DNA of 64,000 bases from Malaciobacter halophilus (GCF_002837275.1 NZ_NXIF01000041.1:24709-88708), one strand, 5' to 3'. Positions 1 through 9,040 are shown, counted from the stretch's first letter. Notes: a model not told the origin generated them from the letters alone. A program made the numbers and translations.

Positions 1-2
1 TT

Positions 3-863
3 GCAACTATTTCTAAAGAGTTTGCAAATAATAGTATAAGATTTGTATCAAGACAAAATATTGAGTTTGATAATATAAAAATTTTTCATATTCCTGCTAT
101 ATTTAATCTATTAGATAGTGTAGGATTAAACTCTATTTATGCAGGAGGACATGTACCAACAAACATCATGTCTTGTCCTATAAATGGTTATAATCAAAAT
201 CAAGCAACAGATGTAAGTGAACTTGTAAAAGAGCTAAATGAAGCTTTTGAAGCAAATAAAAACTTTGTAAATCTACCAAATGAACTAAAAATTTTAGTTG
301 ATGGTTGTGGTTGTGTTGAAGAAGATTGCAATAATAATGATCTATTTTTTAAAGCAATTAAGAGTTCTAATGGTAAAATTCAATTTAAAGTTGATGTAGG
401 TGTTAATGAAAAAATTATAAATATAGGATATATTGCACCTTCACAAGTTGTTCCATTAGCTAAAGCTGTTGCTAAAATCTATAGAGATTATGGATATAGA
501 CAGAATGAAAAACAATCAAAGCTTGCTTATTTAGTAGAAGATTGGGGAGAAAGTAGATTTATTAGTGCTTTACAATCTGAACTTACATTTAGAATAAAAG
601 AGTCTTATGACTTTATAGATACAAAAAAAGAGTTTGAAAACTATTATGGTGTATATGATAGTAATAAAAAAGGTTATAGTTTCGTTGGTTTTGAGTTGAA
701 AAATAAAAATATCAACGCTAAAGGCTTAGAAGAATTGATTTCACTCTTAGAAGAGTATGAAGCAACAACAGTAAAAATTACTCCAAAAGAGAATATTATT
801 GTTTTAGATGTACCTACTAATAGAGCAAAAAAGCTTGAACAAAGATTAAAACAGAGTTTTTAG
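3..863 (+). CDS. C-terminal part of a sulfite/nitrite reductase-like protein (5' end outside window)
   Basis: The reading frame is open from the first bases of the window; a Met at 168 is internal, because clear family sequence precedes it (RFVSRQNIEF, then GGHVPTNIMSCPING). These match the ferredoxin-like half-domain and the start of the NIR_SIR domain of siroheme sulfite/nitrite reductases. Further on come NLPNELKI and DGCGCVEEDC, and the last 65 residues resemble the second ferredoxin-like half-domain. The protein then stops, so the second NIR_SIR domain, which in canonical enzymes holds the siroheme and 4Fe-4S cysteines, is absent downstream. A class V aminotransferase follows after about 50 bases. 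The family call is fairly secure; the enzymatic activity is not. Confidence 0.6.
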   Translation, partial: ATISKEFANNSIRFVSRQNIEFDNIKIFHIPAIFNLLDSVGLNSIYAGGHVPTNIMSCPINGYNQNQATDVSELVKELNEAFEANKNFVNLPNELKILVDGCGCVEEDCNNNDLFFKAIKSSNGKIQFKVDVGVNEKIINIGYIAPSQVVPLAKAVAKIYRDYGYRQNEKQSKLAYLVEDWGESRFISALQSELTFRIKESYDFIDTKKEFENYYGVYDSNKKGYSFVGFELKNKNINAKGLEELISLLEEYEATTVKITPKENIIVLDVPTNRAKKLEQRLKQSF

Positions 864-912
864 TTTTTTATTTAAATAGCTTTAGAATAAAATTTTTATA
901 TAAAGTTGGATA

Positions 913-2199
913 ATGAGAAAAAATCTATTTCGAAAAATTATTGATAATAAAGATTTAAAAAAACATATTATAGGTCAACATAAAAATCTATATTTTGATT
1001 ATACAGCTTCAGGATTGGCTTTTGAGCCAATTGAAGCTCGTATAAATGAAGTTTTACAAACATATGCAAATACTCACTCAAAAGAAGCTTCTATGGCAGA
1101 TACGACAAGTAACTACTTTGAAGAAGCAAGAGAAAATCTAAAAAAAATGTTTGAATTAAATGAAGAGTTCACTATCTTACCAAATGGATGTGGTGCAACT
1201 GCTGCTATTAAACATTTTCAAGAATTAATGGGTATTTATATTCCTCCTGCTACAAAGCATAGATTTAATATTAGTGTTGATAAGTCTAAACTTCCTTTAG
1301 TAATAGTTGGGCCTTATGAACACCATTCAAATGATATAAGCTATAGAGAAGCTTTATGTGAAACAATTAGAATCAATCTTGATAATAAAGGTTTAGTTGA
1401 TTTAAATCATTTAAAAGAGGTTTTAGAAAATAATAAAAATAGAGAGATTATTGGAAGTTTTTGTATAGCTTCAAATGTTACTGGTATTATAAGTGATTAT
1501 AAAGCTATTTCAAATCTTTTAAAAAAGTATAAGGCTACTGTTTGTTTTGATGCAGCAGCTAGTTCACCTTATATGAATGTAGATTGTAAATATTATGATG
1601 CACTATTTGTATCCCCTCATAAACTATTAGGTGGTCCTGGAAGTTGTGGACTTCTTATAATAAGAAAATCATTAATTAATAATGAAATAAGCCCTACTTT
1701 TGCAGGTGGTGGTACTGTTTTATATGTAAATAAAGATACTCAAGAGTATGATGAAAAAATAGAAAATAGAGAAAATGCAGGAACTCCAGGAATTTTACAA
1801 TTTATTAGAGCTTCTCTTGCATATCAACTTAGAAATGAAGTTGGATTTGAATATATAAAAAATAGAAAAAATGAACTTACTGATTACTTTATAAATGAAC
1901 TTAAAAAAATTGATGATATTATCATATATGGAAATTTAAAAGCTGAAAATATTGGTATTGTATCATTTAACATAAAAAATCTAAGTCCATATGATTTATG
2001 TGCAAAACTATCTAATATTTTTGGGGTACAAACTAGAGCTGGATGTTCTTGTGCAGGCCCTTATGGTCATGATTTATTAGGGATAGAAAAAATAGATTTA
2101 GAAAATAAACCTGGATGGGTTAGAGTATCAGTTCACTATACAATGGAAAAAGAGGATATTGATAACTTACTTCAAGCTATCAAAGATAGTATCAAATGA
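913..2199 (+). CDS. Class V aminotransferase, cysteine desulfurase-like (SufS/CsdA type)
   Basis: A 428-residue PLP-dependent enzyme of fold type I. The PLP lysine is in the motif SPHKLLGGPGSCG (near residue 240), and a conserved cysteine lies in the loop RAGCSCAGPYG near residue 378, the position of the persulfide-carrying cysteine in SufS/CsdA-type desulfurases. It would take sulfur from cysteine, or carry out a related PLP reaction. It follows a sulfite-reductase-like gene, which suggests sulfur metabolism. No IscU- or SufU-like scaffold gene is next to it, so it may not be the housekeeping Fe-S desulfurase. The ATG at 913 lacks a strong Shine-Dalgarno sequence. The 3' end runs into a hairpin shared with the converging chemoreceptor gene. 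Confidence 0.8.
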   Translation: MRKNLFRKIIDNKDLKKHIIGQHKNLYFDYTASGLAFEPIEARINEVLQTYANTHSKEASMADTTSNYFEEARENLKKMFELNEEFTILPNGCGATAAIKHFQELMGIYIPPATKHRFNISVDKSKLPLVIVGPYEHHSNDISYREALCETIRINLDNKGLVDLNHLKEVLENNKNREIIGSFCIASNVTGIISDYKAISNLLKKYKATVCFDAAASSPYMNVDCKYYDALFVSPHKLLGGPGSCGLLIIRKSLINNEISPTFAGGGTVLYVNKDTQEYDEKIENRENAGTPGILQFIRASLAYQLRNEVGFEYIKNRKNELTDYFINELKKIDDIIIYGNLKAENIGIVSFNIKNLSPYDLCAKLSNIFGVQTRAGCSCAGPYGHDLLGIEKIDLENKPGWVRVSVHYTMEKEDIDNLLQAIKDSIK

Positions 2200-2209
2200 T
2201 ACTATCTTT
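2182..2209. terminator. Bidirectional terminator hairpin between converging genes
   Basis: A perfect 12-bp stem, AAAGATAGTATC and its complement, around the loop AAAT. It overlaps the stop codons of both the aminotransferase and the converging chemoreceptor gene. A/T runs lie on both sides of the stem, so it could work for both strands. Confidence 0.7.
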
Positions 2210-4748
2210 ATTCACAGTGTAACTCTTTAATTCTATCTAGTACTTCAAAAATCTTAGTTATATCATTTTCAACTTCTTGTGCTTTAGCTAATATTTCACT
2301 ATTTTCTTTTCCTTGACCATAATAATCAACTGTTACTTGTACTTTTTCATGAATATCTTTATGTAGTTTTAATAACTCTTGCCACTCATTTGATTTAGCA
2401 TATGGTTCATTTTTATGTTCATCTATCCATTTACCAAGTTTACAATTATGATGATTTACTACTTGAAAATCTGCACCAAGTTTGCATTTACAGAAATTCT
2501 CATTTTTAAATACTATATGGTCTGATTTTAATCTATTTAGAGTAAAAATCATAGCTGGGTCGCAAATTCTTTTCTTTGATTTTTCATTATATGTTGTACT
2601 ACTAATAGCATTATCTAAGTTTTGTACTAAGTTTTGTGTATTTTGTGCCATTGAACTAATTTTTGTTGCAAGAGAAGCATTTTCTTGTGTTGCTTTATCT
2701 AGTGAGTTTACAGTATCATTAATTTGTGTTATAGCTGTTTGTTGTTCTTTTGACGCATTTGCAACTTCTGCTATTAATTCAATAGTTGTATTAATTGTTT
2801 CATCTAATTGGTTATAACCATTTAGCATTTTATCTGTAACTTCTTTACTTTGTTCTGCTTTTGTTGTAGCACTTTGTACTAACTCTTTAATCTCTTTTGC
2901 AGCTTCTGCACTTCTATTTGCTAAGTTTCTAACCTCTTGAGCAACAACTGCAAAACCTTTTCCAGCTTCTCCTGCTGTTGCTGCTTCAACTGCAGCATTT
3001 AAACTTAAGATATTTGTTTGAAATGCAATTTGGTCAATTACTGAGATTGCTTCATGAATTGATATAACCTCATTACTTAACTCTTCCATAGTATCAACAG
3101 TTAAGTGTGCAAGTTTTTTACCTTCATCATTTGATTTTGTAACTTCATTTGCATGTTGACTCATTTTTTGAGCATTTTCACTACTTTTAAAAATTGTTGA
3201 TGTTATCTCTTCAATTGCAGCTGCTGTCTCTTCAAGACCTGCTGCTTGAATATTTGAAGATTCACTTAATCTACTTGAAGCTTGTGATAACTCATTTGAA
3301 CTACTTGTTAACTTATAATTTGAATCGTCAATTAATGCCATTACTTCTGAGATAGTTGACTGAGTTACTTTTAATCCATCTAAAAGTGAAGCAATAAGAC
3401 CTGTAACTCCATTTATTGATGGAACTTCAGTATCATATTTAGCATGAGAAAGTTCAACTAAGGTATCAGAAATAATGTTTAAATTTGTTCCTGTTTTTTC
3501 AATCATGTCATTTATAACATTAATAAGTAAAGCAACCTCTTTAGAGTTAGCCTCTTTTTTAATCTTATCATTAAAAAGACCAGCATTTACCTTTTCCATT
3601 ACTACTCTTGCTTCATGAATAACTGCTTTATCTTTTAAAATACCCTCTTCTATTGAATCAAGATAAGAGTTAAAACTATTTACTACATCTCCAATTTCAT
3701 CTTGATTTTTCACTTCTATATGTTTTGCATTTGAACTATTACTTCTAATATTATCAATTGCAGCTTTCAAGTTTTTAATTGGTACTATAATATTTGTTTT
3801 CATATTTAATAAAGAAATAATAAATGTAAGAATTAAAGCCACAACTAAAATTATAAGAGCTATAAAAATAAGATTTGTTGCTTTTTGTATAGCTTGATGT
3901 ACCACATCATATGGTTTTGCAGAAATAGCTATACCTACATTTTTATCATTAAAATCTTTTATATTTATATATGTATAAGTGTATTTTTCACTACTAAGTA
4001 GTCTATTTTTCAATAATTTATCTAAATTAATAGTTTTTAAATCATTTAGAAAATCTTTTTTCATAAATTTTTGTGATATTAAAAACTTATTTCCTATAAC
4101 TTTATTTTTATCTACATCAACAACTGCAAGTGACTTATTCATTAGAAGAATAAATCCTTCATTACTTTTATTAAAAGCTTTAGCAACTGAGTTAATACCT
4201 TGCATAAACTCTAAAGAACCAAGATGAGTACCTTCTTGTGAGAAAATTGGAACCACACTTCTTATACTTAATCCAGCCTTCCCTACTTCAAAAGTATTAA
4301 CAGCTTTTTTAGTACTATTTACCTTAACTACACTTCTTCTAAAAGAGCTTAAATCATCACCAAATTTATTTGGTTTCCAACTTCTTAAAAAAGAGTGATT
4401 ATTTTTTGTATGAATATGTACTTTTATATTTTTAAATGGTGTACTTGCCTTCATATTTGAAGATAATTTTTCAAGGGCTTTTATAGCTAAATCTCTATTA
4501 TTTGTTGCTAATGCTTCTTTTATCATACTGTCATTTGCAATAGAGATTGCATTAGAAATACCTACATCAAACTTTGCTTTAATCCTATCCTTTGTACTTT
4601 TTGAGAGTTCATTTTCTATACTATTATAAACATCGTCAATTAGGGCATTTTTATAATGATTCAAAGTTAGATAACCTATTAACATTGCTAAAAATGTAAC
4701 TGTAAGTGAGACCAAAGTAAATTTCTTTGAAATAGAAAAACTTTTCAT
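2208..4748 (-). CDS. Methyl-accepting chemotaxis protein with C-terminal CZB domain
   Basis: An 846-residue transmembrane chemoreceptor. It has an N-terminal membrane helix (about 8-27), a periplasmic sensor region to about 290 (Cache-like by size), a second membrane helix (about 292-316), a HAMP region, and a long MCP signalling domain whose hairpin tip includes IDQIAFQTNILSLNAAVEAA. The C-terminus carries HHNCKLGKWIDEH followed by further conserved histidines, the pattern of the zinc-binding CZB domain, linked in other bacteria to sensing of oxidants such as hypochlorous acid. It would signal through CheW/CheA to the flagella. The ATG is preceded by AAGGAAA. It is transcribed alone, converging on the aminotransferase. 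Confidence 0.9.
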   Translation of the reverse strand: MKSFSISKKFTLVSLTVTFLAMLIGYLTLNHYKNALIDDVYNSIENELSKSTKDRIKAKFDVGISNAISIANDSMIKEALATNNRDLAIKALEKLSSNMKASTPFKNIKVHIHTKNNHSFLRSWKPNKFGDDLSSFRRSVVKVNSTKKAVNTFEVGKAGLSIRSVVPIFSQEGTHLGSLEFMQGINSVAKAFNKSNEGFILLMNKSLAVVDVDKNKVIGNKFLISQKFMKKDFLNDLKTINLDKLLKNRLLSSEKYTYTYINIKDFNDKNVGIAISAKPYDVVHQAIQKATNLIFIALIILVVALILTFIISLLNMKTNIIVPIKNLKAAIDNIRSNSSNAKHIEVKNQDEIGDVVNSFNSYLDSIEEGILKDKAVIHEARVVMEKVNAGLFNDKIKKEANSKEVALLINVINDMIEKTGTNLNIISDTLVELSHAKYDTEVPSINGVTGLIASLLDGLKVTQSTISEVMALIDDSNYKLTSSSNELSQASSRLSESSNIQAAGLEETAAAIEEITSTIFKSSENAQKMSQHANEVTKSNDEGKKLAHLTVDTMEELSNEVISIHEAISVIDQIAFQTNILSLNAAVEAATAGEAGKGFAVVAQEVRNLANRSAEAAKEIKELVQSATTKAEQSKEVTDKMLNGYNQLDETINTTIELIAEVANASKEQQTAITQINDTVNSLDKATQENASLATKISSMAQNTQNLVQNLDNAISSTTYNEKSKKRICDPAMIFTLNRLKSDHIVFKNENFCKCKLGADFQVVNHHNCKLGKWIDEHKNEPYAKSNEWQELLKLHKDIHEKVQVTVDYYGQGKENSEILAKAQEVENDITKIFEVLDRIKELHCE

Positions 4749-4900
4749 ATTATTTCCTTAAAAAAATTAGTTATTATTAGATAACAAACTTATGTTATTA
4801 ATTATTATAGCTTCAATTCTCTTATATTAAATTAACTTTATAAATTTATTGTAAATTTATTTTTAGCTAATCATTATATTATTTAATTATAATAAATTTT

Positions 4901-6028
4901 ATGAGACTCTTTATTTTTGCAACAATTTTTATAGCAGTGTTTGGTTTGATGAGTTTATATATCTCAAAAAGATTTATAAAAAAACTACATTTTAAAAAAA
5001 GATATAAAAACTACTTAAATTACTTTTTAGTTCTTAATCTTTTTGGTGTAGTTGGATATATGCTTTTTAGAAGATACCCTGTTATACCTAATGAGATATA
5101 TTTTCTTCTTAGTGTTCCAATAGGAATAGTATTTTTACTCTTTTCAACAGCAGTTATATATGATATTTTTGCTTATTTAATTAATGTAAGTACAAAAAAT
5201 GAAAAGAGAAGAGATTTCTTTAAAAGAAGCCTAGATATTGGTTCTGTTGCAATTGCAGGAACTATTAATGCAAAAGCCATGTATAACGCAAAGCATATAG
5301 AACTTGAAGAGGTTGATGTAAAAATAGCTGGCTTAAAGAAATCATACAATATAGTACAAATAAGTGATGTTCATATTGGTGGTTTAGTTGATAAAAAATT
5401 TATCTACTCTTTAGTTAAAAGAATAAATAGTCTAAATGCTGATATTGTTGTAATCACAGGAGATTTAGTTGACACAAATTTAAAGTATGCAAAAGAGGCA
5501 TTAAATGAACTAAAAAAATTAAAGTCAACATATGGTAACTATTTTATTGTAGGTAACCATGAATATTTTCATAAAGTTGATAAAATAATCAATTATGTAA
5601 ACTCTTTAGGTATTAAAGTTTTAGAAAATGAAAATATCTATATTGGACAAAAAGGCTTTGGATTTAACCTTGTAGGGGTTTATGATATATTTGGTCATAG
5701 ATATGGCTCATATGTACCTGATATAAATATAGCTTTAAATGGTATAAAAAATGCACCAACAGTCCTATTAGCACATCAACCTAAATATGTTGAAGAGTTA
5801 AAATCAACAGAAAAAATTGATTTGATTTTAAGTGGACATACCCATGGAGGACAAATAGTTCCATTTAATCTTTTAGTTAAATTACAACAACCATATATTA
5901 AAGGTTTATACCAACATAATAAAACTACTCAAATTTATGTAAATAAAGGTACAGGATTTTGGGGACCACCTATGAGATTAGGTGCTAGTTCTGAAATAAC
6001 TCTTTTAAAACTTAAGTCTATTGATTAA
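4901..6028 (+). CDS. Membrane-anchored calcineurin-like metallophosphoesterase
   Basis: A 375-residue protein with three or so N-terminal membrane helices (within residues 1-95) and a C-terminal phosphoesterase domain. The metal-binding motifs are in the family order: SDVHIGG (156-162), GDLVD (187-191), GNHEYF (219-224) and SGHTHGGQ near residue 313. Close relatives are the YkuE/YaeI group of phosphodiesterases, some of which act on lipid-linked substrates; the substrate here is unknown. A shorter paralogue without membrane anchor is at 14380. The 3' end overlaps the FNR/DNR-type box that serves the next gene. Confidence 0.85.
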   Translation: MRLFIFATIFIAVFGLMSLYISKRFIKKLHFKKRYKNYLNYFLVLNLFGVVGYMLFRRYPVIPNEIYFLLSVPIGIVFLLFSTAVIYDIFAYLINVSTKNEKRRDFFKRSLDIGSVAIAGTINAKAMYNAKHIELEEVDVKIAGLKKSYNIVQISDVHIGGLVDKKFIYSLVKRINSLNADIVVITGDLVDTNLKYAKEALNELKKLKSTYGNYFIVGNHEYFHKVDKIINYVNSLGIKVLENENIYIGQKGFGFNLVGVYDIFGHRYGSYVPDINIALNGIKNAPTVLLAHQPKYVEELKSTEKIDLILSGHTHGGQIVPFNLLVKLQQPYIKGLYQHNKTTQIYVNKGTGFWGPPMRLGASSEITLLKLKSID

Positions 6029-6034
6029 TATCAT
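6021..6034 (+). promoter_or_regulatory. FNR/DNR-type box upstream of the ygbA-like gene
   Basis: TTGAT-TAAT-ATCAT, one mismatch from the consensus TTGAT-N4-ATCAA. A -10-like TATAAG lies at 6055-6060, so the box would be centred near -41.5. It differs by one base from the box before hcp, and its distance to the start codon is nearly the same (about 60 bases from the centre). It overlaps the stop codon of the preceding gene. Confidence 0.55.
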
Positions 6035-6048
6035 TGTTTTTAGTTTGT

Positions 6049-6072
6049 AATTTATATAAGCTTTTATAAATT
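6049..6072. repeat. 24-bp near-perfect palindrome in the ygbA-like promoter
   Basis: AATTTATATAAG followed directly by CTTTTATAAATT; 11 of 12 positions are complementary. It covers the presumed -10 and start site of the ygbA-like gene, so it could be an additional operator, or only AT-rich symmetry. Confidence 0.4.
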
Positions 6073-6087
6073 ATAAAAAGAGCTAAA

Positions 6088-6435
6088 ATGACAACTGAAA
6101 AATTTGAATTAGAAATTAACACGCTAAAAGAGTTTTTTGAACTTTATTGTAAAAACAATCATAAAAATATGAAAAGTTATACAAAAAATCTAACATATAA
6201 GAATAAAGAGTTTAAAATAGAACTAATATTGTGTGAAGAGTGTAAAGAAGATATTTTCTACTCTTTTGATAGATTACTTCAATGTCCCCATGAAATAAAA
6301 CCAAGATGTAGGAAATGCCCAAAACCATGTTATGAAAAAAAACAATGGAAAAAAACTGCAAAGATTATGAAATATAGTGGAATACAATTGGGATTAAAAG
6401 CTATTAAATCAAAATTTAAAAAAATACTCAAGTAA
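6088..6435 (+). CDS. YgbA-like 'nitrous oxide-stimulated promoter' family protein
   Basis: A 115-residue, Lys-rich cytosolic protein. It contains CEEC near residue 50, then QCPHEIKPRCRKCPKPCY near residues 70-87, and a C-terminal YSGIQLGLKAI. This cysteine pattern and the overall length match the YgbA_NO family (PF11756), whose E. coli member is induced by nitric oxide through NsrR; the molecular role is only partly known. The cysteines look suited to binding a metal or Fe-S centre. The upstream FNR/DNR-type box fits control by reactive nitrogen species. The ATG at 6088 is preceded by AAAGAG. Confidence 0.75.
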   Translation: MTTEKFELEINTLKEFFELYCKNNHKNMKSYTKNLTYKNKEFKIELILCEECKEDIFYSFDRLLQCPHEIKPRCRKCPKPCYEKKQWKKTAKIMKYSGIQLGLKAIKSKFKKILK

Positions 6436-6453
6436 AGAAGAACTTTACTTGAG
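6427..6453. terminator. Hairpin at the end of the ygbA-like gene
   Basis: A perfect 11-bp stem (CTCAAGTAAAG and complement) with loop AAGAA, overlapping the stop codon. There is no long T run after it, so its function as an intrinsic terminator is uncertain. Confidence 0.45.
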
Positions 6454-6605
6454 TTACTCAAAAAATAGGCGCTATTATGTCATGTCTTATTTATTTAAAA
6501 TGTACAAAAGGGTTACGCCAAAAATTTTGGCGTATATACTTAAAAGTATTAAATAATCTTTTTTATTCTCTATAAATTTACTTTTTAAGTTATTCATACA
6601 CCTCC

Positions 6606-7019
6606 TTATTTGATTTCAATTACTTTTTTATGTTTATCTTCTGCTAATTTTGGAACTACTACTTCTAGTACTCCATCATTATAATTAGCATCAATATTCT
6701 CTTTATCTGCATTTTCTGGTAGAGTAAAACTTCTTGTAAACTTACCAAAAGATGTTTCTACTTTATAATAATCTTCTTCTTTTACTTCTTCTTTTGTTTT
6801 TCTTTCACCTGAGATTGTCAATATATCTTTATTTATATCTACTTTTATATTCTCTTTTTTTACACCAGGTAAATCAACATCAATATGATAAGCGAACTCT
6901 CCTTCTCTTGTATTAACCATAGGAACAAATCCACTTACACCTTCATTTTGAATTGGTTTATAAAATCTTTTTTCAAATTCCGCTAAATCTTTAAATGGGT
7001 CAAATCTTGTAAGTAACAT
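6606..7019 (-). CDS. Hsp20/alpha-crystallin family small heat-shock protein
   Basis: I place the start at 7019, giving 137 residues beginning MLLTRFDPFKDL, because AGGAG lies just upstream; the open frame extends further but has no family sequence there. The alpha-crystallin domain covers about residues 40-137, with the diagnostic LPGVKKENIKVDI and, near the end, ANYNDGVLEVVVPK (the A-x-x-x-n-G-v-L motif). It is an ATP-independent holdase that keeps unfolding proteins soluble. Its promoter overlaps CIRCE-like and HAIR-like operators, so it is probably repressed by HrcA and HspR and induced by heat. It is transcribed alone. Confidence 0.93.
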   Translation of the reverse strand: MLLTRFDPFKDLAEFEKRFYKPIQNEGVSGFVPMVNTREGEFAYHIDVDLPGVKKENIKVDINKDILTISGERKTKEEVKEEDYYKVETSFGKFTRSFTLPENADKENIDANYNDGVLEVVVPKLAEDKHKKVIEIK

Positions 7020-7044
7020 TTTAATCTCCTTTATAAAATGCTTT

Positions 7045-7065
7045 CTTGATAATATCCTTATCAAG
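7045..7065. promoter_or_regulatory. HAIR-like (HspR) inverted repeat at the hsp20 start site
   Basis: CTTGATA-N7-TATCAAG. The HspR-binding HAIR consensus is CTTGAGT-N7-ACTCAAG, so the outer CTTGA/TCAAG and the spacing match while the inner two bases of each arm differ. It lies just downstream of the -10 element, a position suited to repression. Confidence 0.5.
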
Positions 7066-7073
7066 TTATTGGA

Positions 7074-7103
7074 ATTATAACAAATATTTTTAGCACTTGT
7101 CAA
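7074..7103 (-). promoter_or_regulatory. Sigma-70-type promoter of hsp20
   Basis: On the minus strand, TTGACA (7103-7098) and TATAAT (7079-7074) are separated by 18 bases; both hexamers are perfect. A full -35 element is unusual for this phylum, where -35 is often weak. The CIRCE-like half-sites overlap the -35 region. Confidence 0.75.
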
Positions 7104-7116
7104 GTCTTTTTGCTAA
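7090..7116. promoter_or_regulatory. Imperfect CIRCE-like site overlapping the hsp20 -35 box
   Basis: TTAGCACTT-N9-TTTTGCTAA: one intact half-site, and a second with three mismatches, at the exact CIRCE spacing. It probably works together with the better site about 40 bases upstream. Confidence 0.45.
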
Positions 7117-7130
7117 TTTTCTAATATTTT

Positions 7131-7157
7131 TTAGCACTTTTTATATCAAAGTGCTAA
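7131..7157. promoter_or_regulatory. CIRCE-like HrcA operator upstream of hsp20
   Basis: TTAGCACTT-N9-AAGTGCTAA, a perfect inverted repeat, one base per arm from the CIRCE consensus TTAGCACTC-N9-GAGTGCTAA. It lies upstream of the hsp20 -35 region. HrcA is not encoded in this window. Confidence 0.75.
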
Positions 7158-7168
7158 TTTTAGGGTAT

Positions 7169-7197
7169 AAAAAAAGGAAAGAGTTTATACTCTTTCC
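7169..7197 (-). terminator. Intrinsic terminator of typA
   Basis: A 9-bp stem, GGAAAGAGT and its complement, with loop TTAT. On the minus strand it is followed by a run of T (A run at 7169-7175). It lies 25 bases beyond the typA stop. Confidence 0.8.
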
Positions 7198-7222
7198 TTC
7201 AAACTTTTACTAATAATTGTAT

Positions 7223-9040
7223 TTATTCTGCAAATTTTGCTTTTTTTGCTGCTCTTTTTCTAGCTGTTGGGTCTAAATCTCTTTTTCTAATTCTAATAGA
7301 AACAGGAGTAACTTCAACAAGCTCATCATCTTCAATCCACTCTAAAGCACTCTCTAAAGTTAAATTTCTTGGTGGTACAAGTTTTATAGCATCATCACTA
7401 CCACTTGCTCTTACATTTGTTAAAGCCTTACCTTTAATTGGATTTACATCCAAATCGTTTGACTTTGCATGTTCACCAACTACCATACCAATATAAACTT
7501 TATCTTGAGGCTTAATATACATTACACCTCTATCTTGTAAATTGAAGATTGAGTAACCTAATGCTTCTCCATTTTCCATAGAAACTAATGCACCATGTTT
7601 TCTAGATTCAACTACTCCAGAATGAGGTCTAAAATCTAAAAATGAGTGGTTCATAACACCCTCACCTTTTGTATCAGTTAAGAATTCAGTTCTAATACCA
7701 ATAAGTCCACGTGCTGGAATTTCAAACTCTAATCTTGTAAATCCTGCACCCATTGGCACCATATTTGTCATATTAGCTTTTCTTTTTCCAAGTTTTTCTA
7801 TAATTGTTCCAGAATAATCATCAGGAGTATCAATTACTAAGTGCTCAAATGGCTCTAATGTTACACCATTTTCTTCTTTAGTAATTACTTCAGGTCTTCC
7901 AATAGAGAATTCAAAACCTTCTCTTCTCATATTTTCAGCTAAAATTGTAATTTGAAGTTCACCTCTTCCGTTAACTTTAAATTTACCCTCACCAATTTGC
8001 TCATAATTCATAGCAATATTAGTATTCATTTCAGCTTCTAGTCTTTCATCTATTTTATTTGAAGTTACATATTTACCTTCAGTTCCAGCTAATGGAGAGT
8101 CATTAACTGCAAATGTAACTGAAAGTGTTGGCTCTTCAATATGCATAGGGTCAAGTGGCATTGGATTAGTTGGGTCACAAAGAGAATCACCAACATCAAT
8201 AGTTTCAAAACCTGCAACTGCAACAATATCACCAGCACCTGCTTGTTTTACTTCAATTCTATCAAGTCCTTTAAAACCAATAAGTTTTGTAACTCTTCCT
8301 TTAACTTTTTCTCCATCTGCTTTACATAAAAGAACTGTTTCTCCTTGAGAAATTGTTCCATTAAATATTCTTGCAATACCAATCTTTCCAATAAAGTTAT
8401 CATAATCTAATGTAAATACTTGTAATTGAAGTCCATTTTCTTCACTACCATTTGGTTTTGGAACTTCATTTAATATAGTTTCAAATAGAGGTTTTAAATC
8501 TTTTTTCTCATCTTCTAATTCATGCATAGCATAACCATCTCTAGCTGCTGCATAAATTACAGGAAATTCAAGTTGTTCATCTGTTGCATCCATTTGTGCA
8601 AAAAGGTCAAATACTTCATCTACAACTCTATCAGGCTCACCTGCTGGTTTATCAATTTTATTTACAACAACAATTGGTCTATGTCCTAATTGAAGAGTCT
8701 TTTTTACAACGAATTTAGTTTGAGGCATAACTCCTTCTTGTGCATCAACAAGAAGCAATACAGAGTCAACCATCTTTAAAACCCTCTCAACTTCTCCACC
8801 AAAATCAGCATGGCCTGGAGTATCAATAATATTAATTCTTACACCTTCATAATCAATAGCAGTGTTTTTAGAAAGAATTGTAATTCCTCTTTCTTTTTCA
8901 ATATCATTGTTATCCATAACTCTTTCATCTACTTCTTGGTGTGCAGAAAAAGTTCCAGACTGTTTTAGTAATTCATCAACAAGGGTAGTTTTACCATGGT
9001 CAACGTGCGCAATAACTGCAATGTTTCTAATATCTCTCAT
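7223..9040 (-). CDS. typA: Ribosome-associated translational GTPase TypA/BipA
   Basis: 605 residues, the usual length for the family. The G1 motif [15 protein letters not shown] starts at about residue 10, followed by DTPGHADF (G3) and NKIDKP (G4). EF-G-like domains and the TypA-specific C-terminus follow. BipA binds the 70S ribosome and assists 50S assembly and translation under stress such as cold. The minus-strand start codon follows AAAGAGAG. It is monocistronic, with its own terminator, and diverges from the ABC-transporter operon. Confidence 0.97.
   Translation of the reverse strand: MRDIRNIAVIAHVDHGKTTLVDELLKQSGTFSAHQEVDERVMDNNDIEKERGITILSKNTAIDYEGVRINIIDTPGHADFGGEVERVLKMVDSVLLLVDAQEGVMPQTKFVVKKTLQLGHRPIVVVNKIDKPAGEPDRVVDEVFDLFAQMDATDEQLEFPVIYAAARDGYAMHELEDEKKDLKPLFETILNEVPKPNGSEENGLQLQVFTLDYDNFIGKIGIARIFNGTISQGETVLLCKADGEKVKGRVTKLIGFKGLDRIEVKQAGAGDIVAVAGFETIDVGDSLCDPTNPMPLDPMHIEEPTLSVTFAVNDSPLAGTEGKYVTSNKIDERLEAEMNTNIAMNYEQIGEGKFKVNGRGELQITILAENMRREGFEFSIGRPEVITKEENGVTLEPFEHLVIDTPDDYSGTIIEKLGKRKANMTNMVPMGAGFTRLEFEIPARGLIGIRTEFLTDTKGEGVMNHSFLDFRPHSGVVESRKHGALVSMENGEALGYSIFNLQDRGVMYIKPQDKVYIGMVVGEHAKSNDLDVNPIKGKALTNVRASGSDDAIKLVPPRNLTLESALEWIEDDELVEVTPVSIRIRKRDLDPTARKRAAKKAKFAE

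Noticed and set aside
2482..2817. Plus-strand open frame opposite the chemoreceptor gene
   Set aside because: Cys/Ser/Val-rich, non-protein-like composition, lying fully inside the highly conserved MCP signalling domain on the other strand.
6514..6534. Near-perfect palindrome TACGCCAAAA / TTTTGGCGTA downstream of hsp20
   Set aside because: It could be an hsp20 terminator, but there is no T run after it on the minus strand and the loop would be a single base, so I do not call it.
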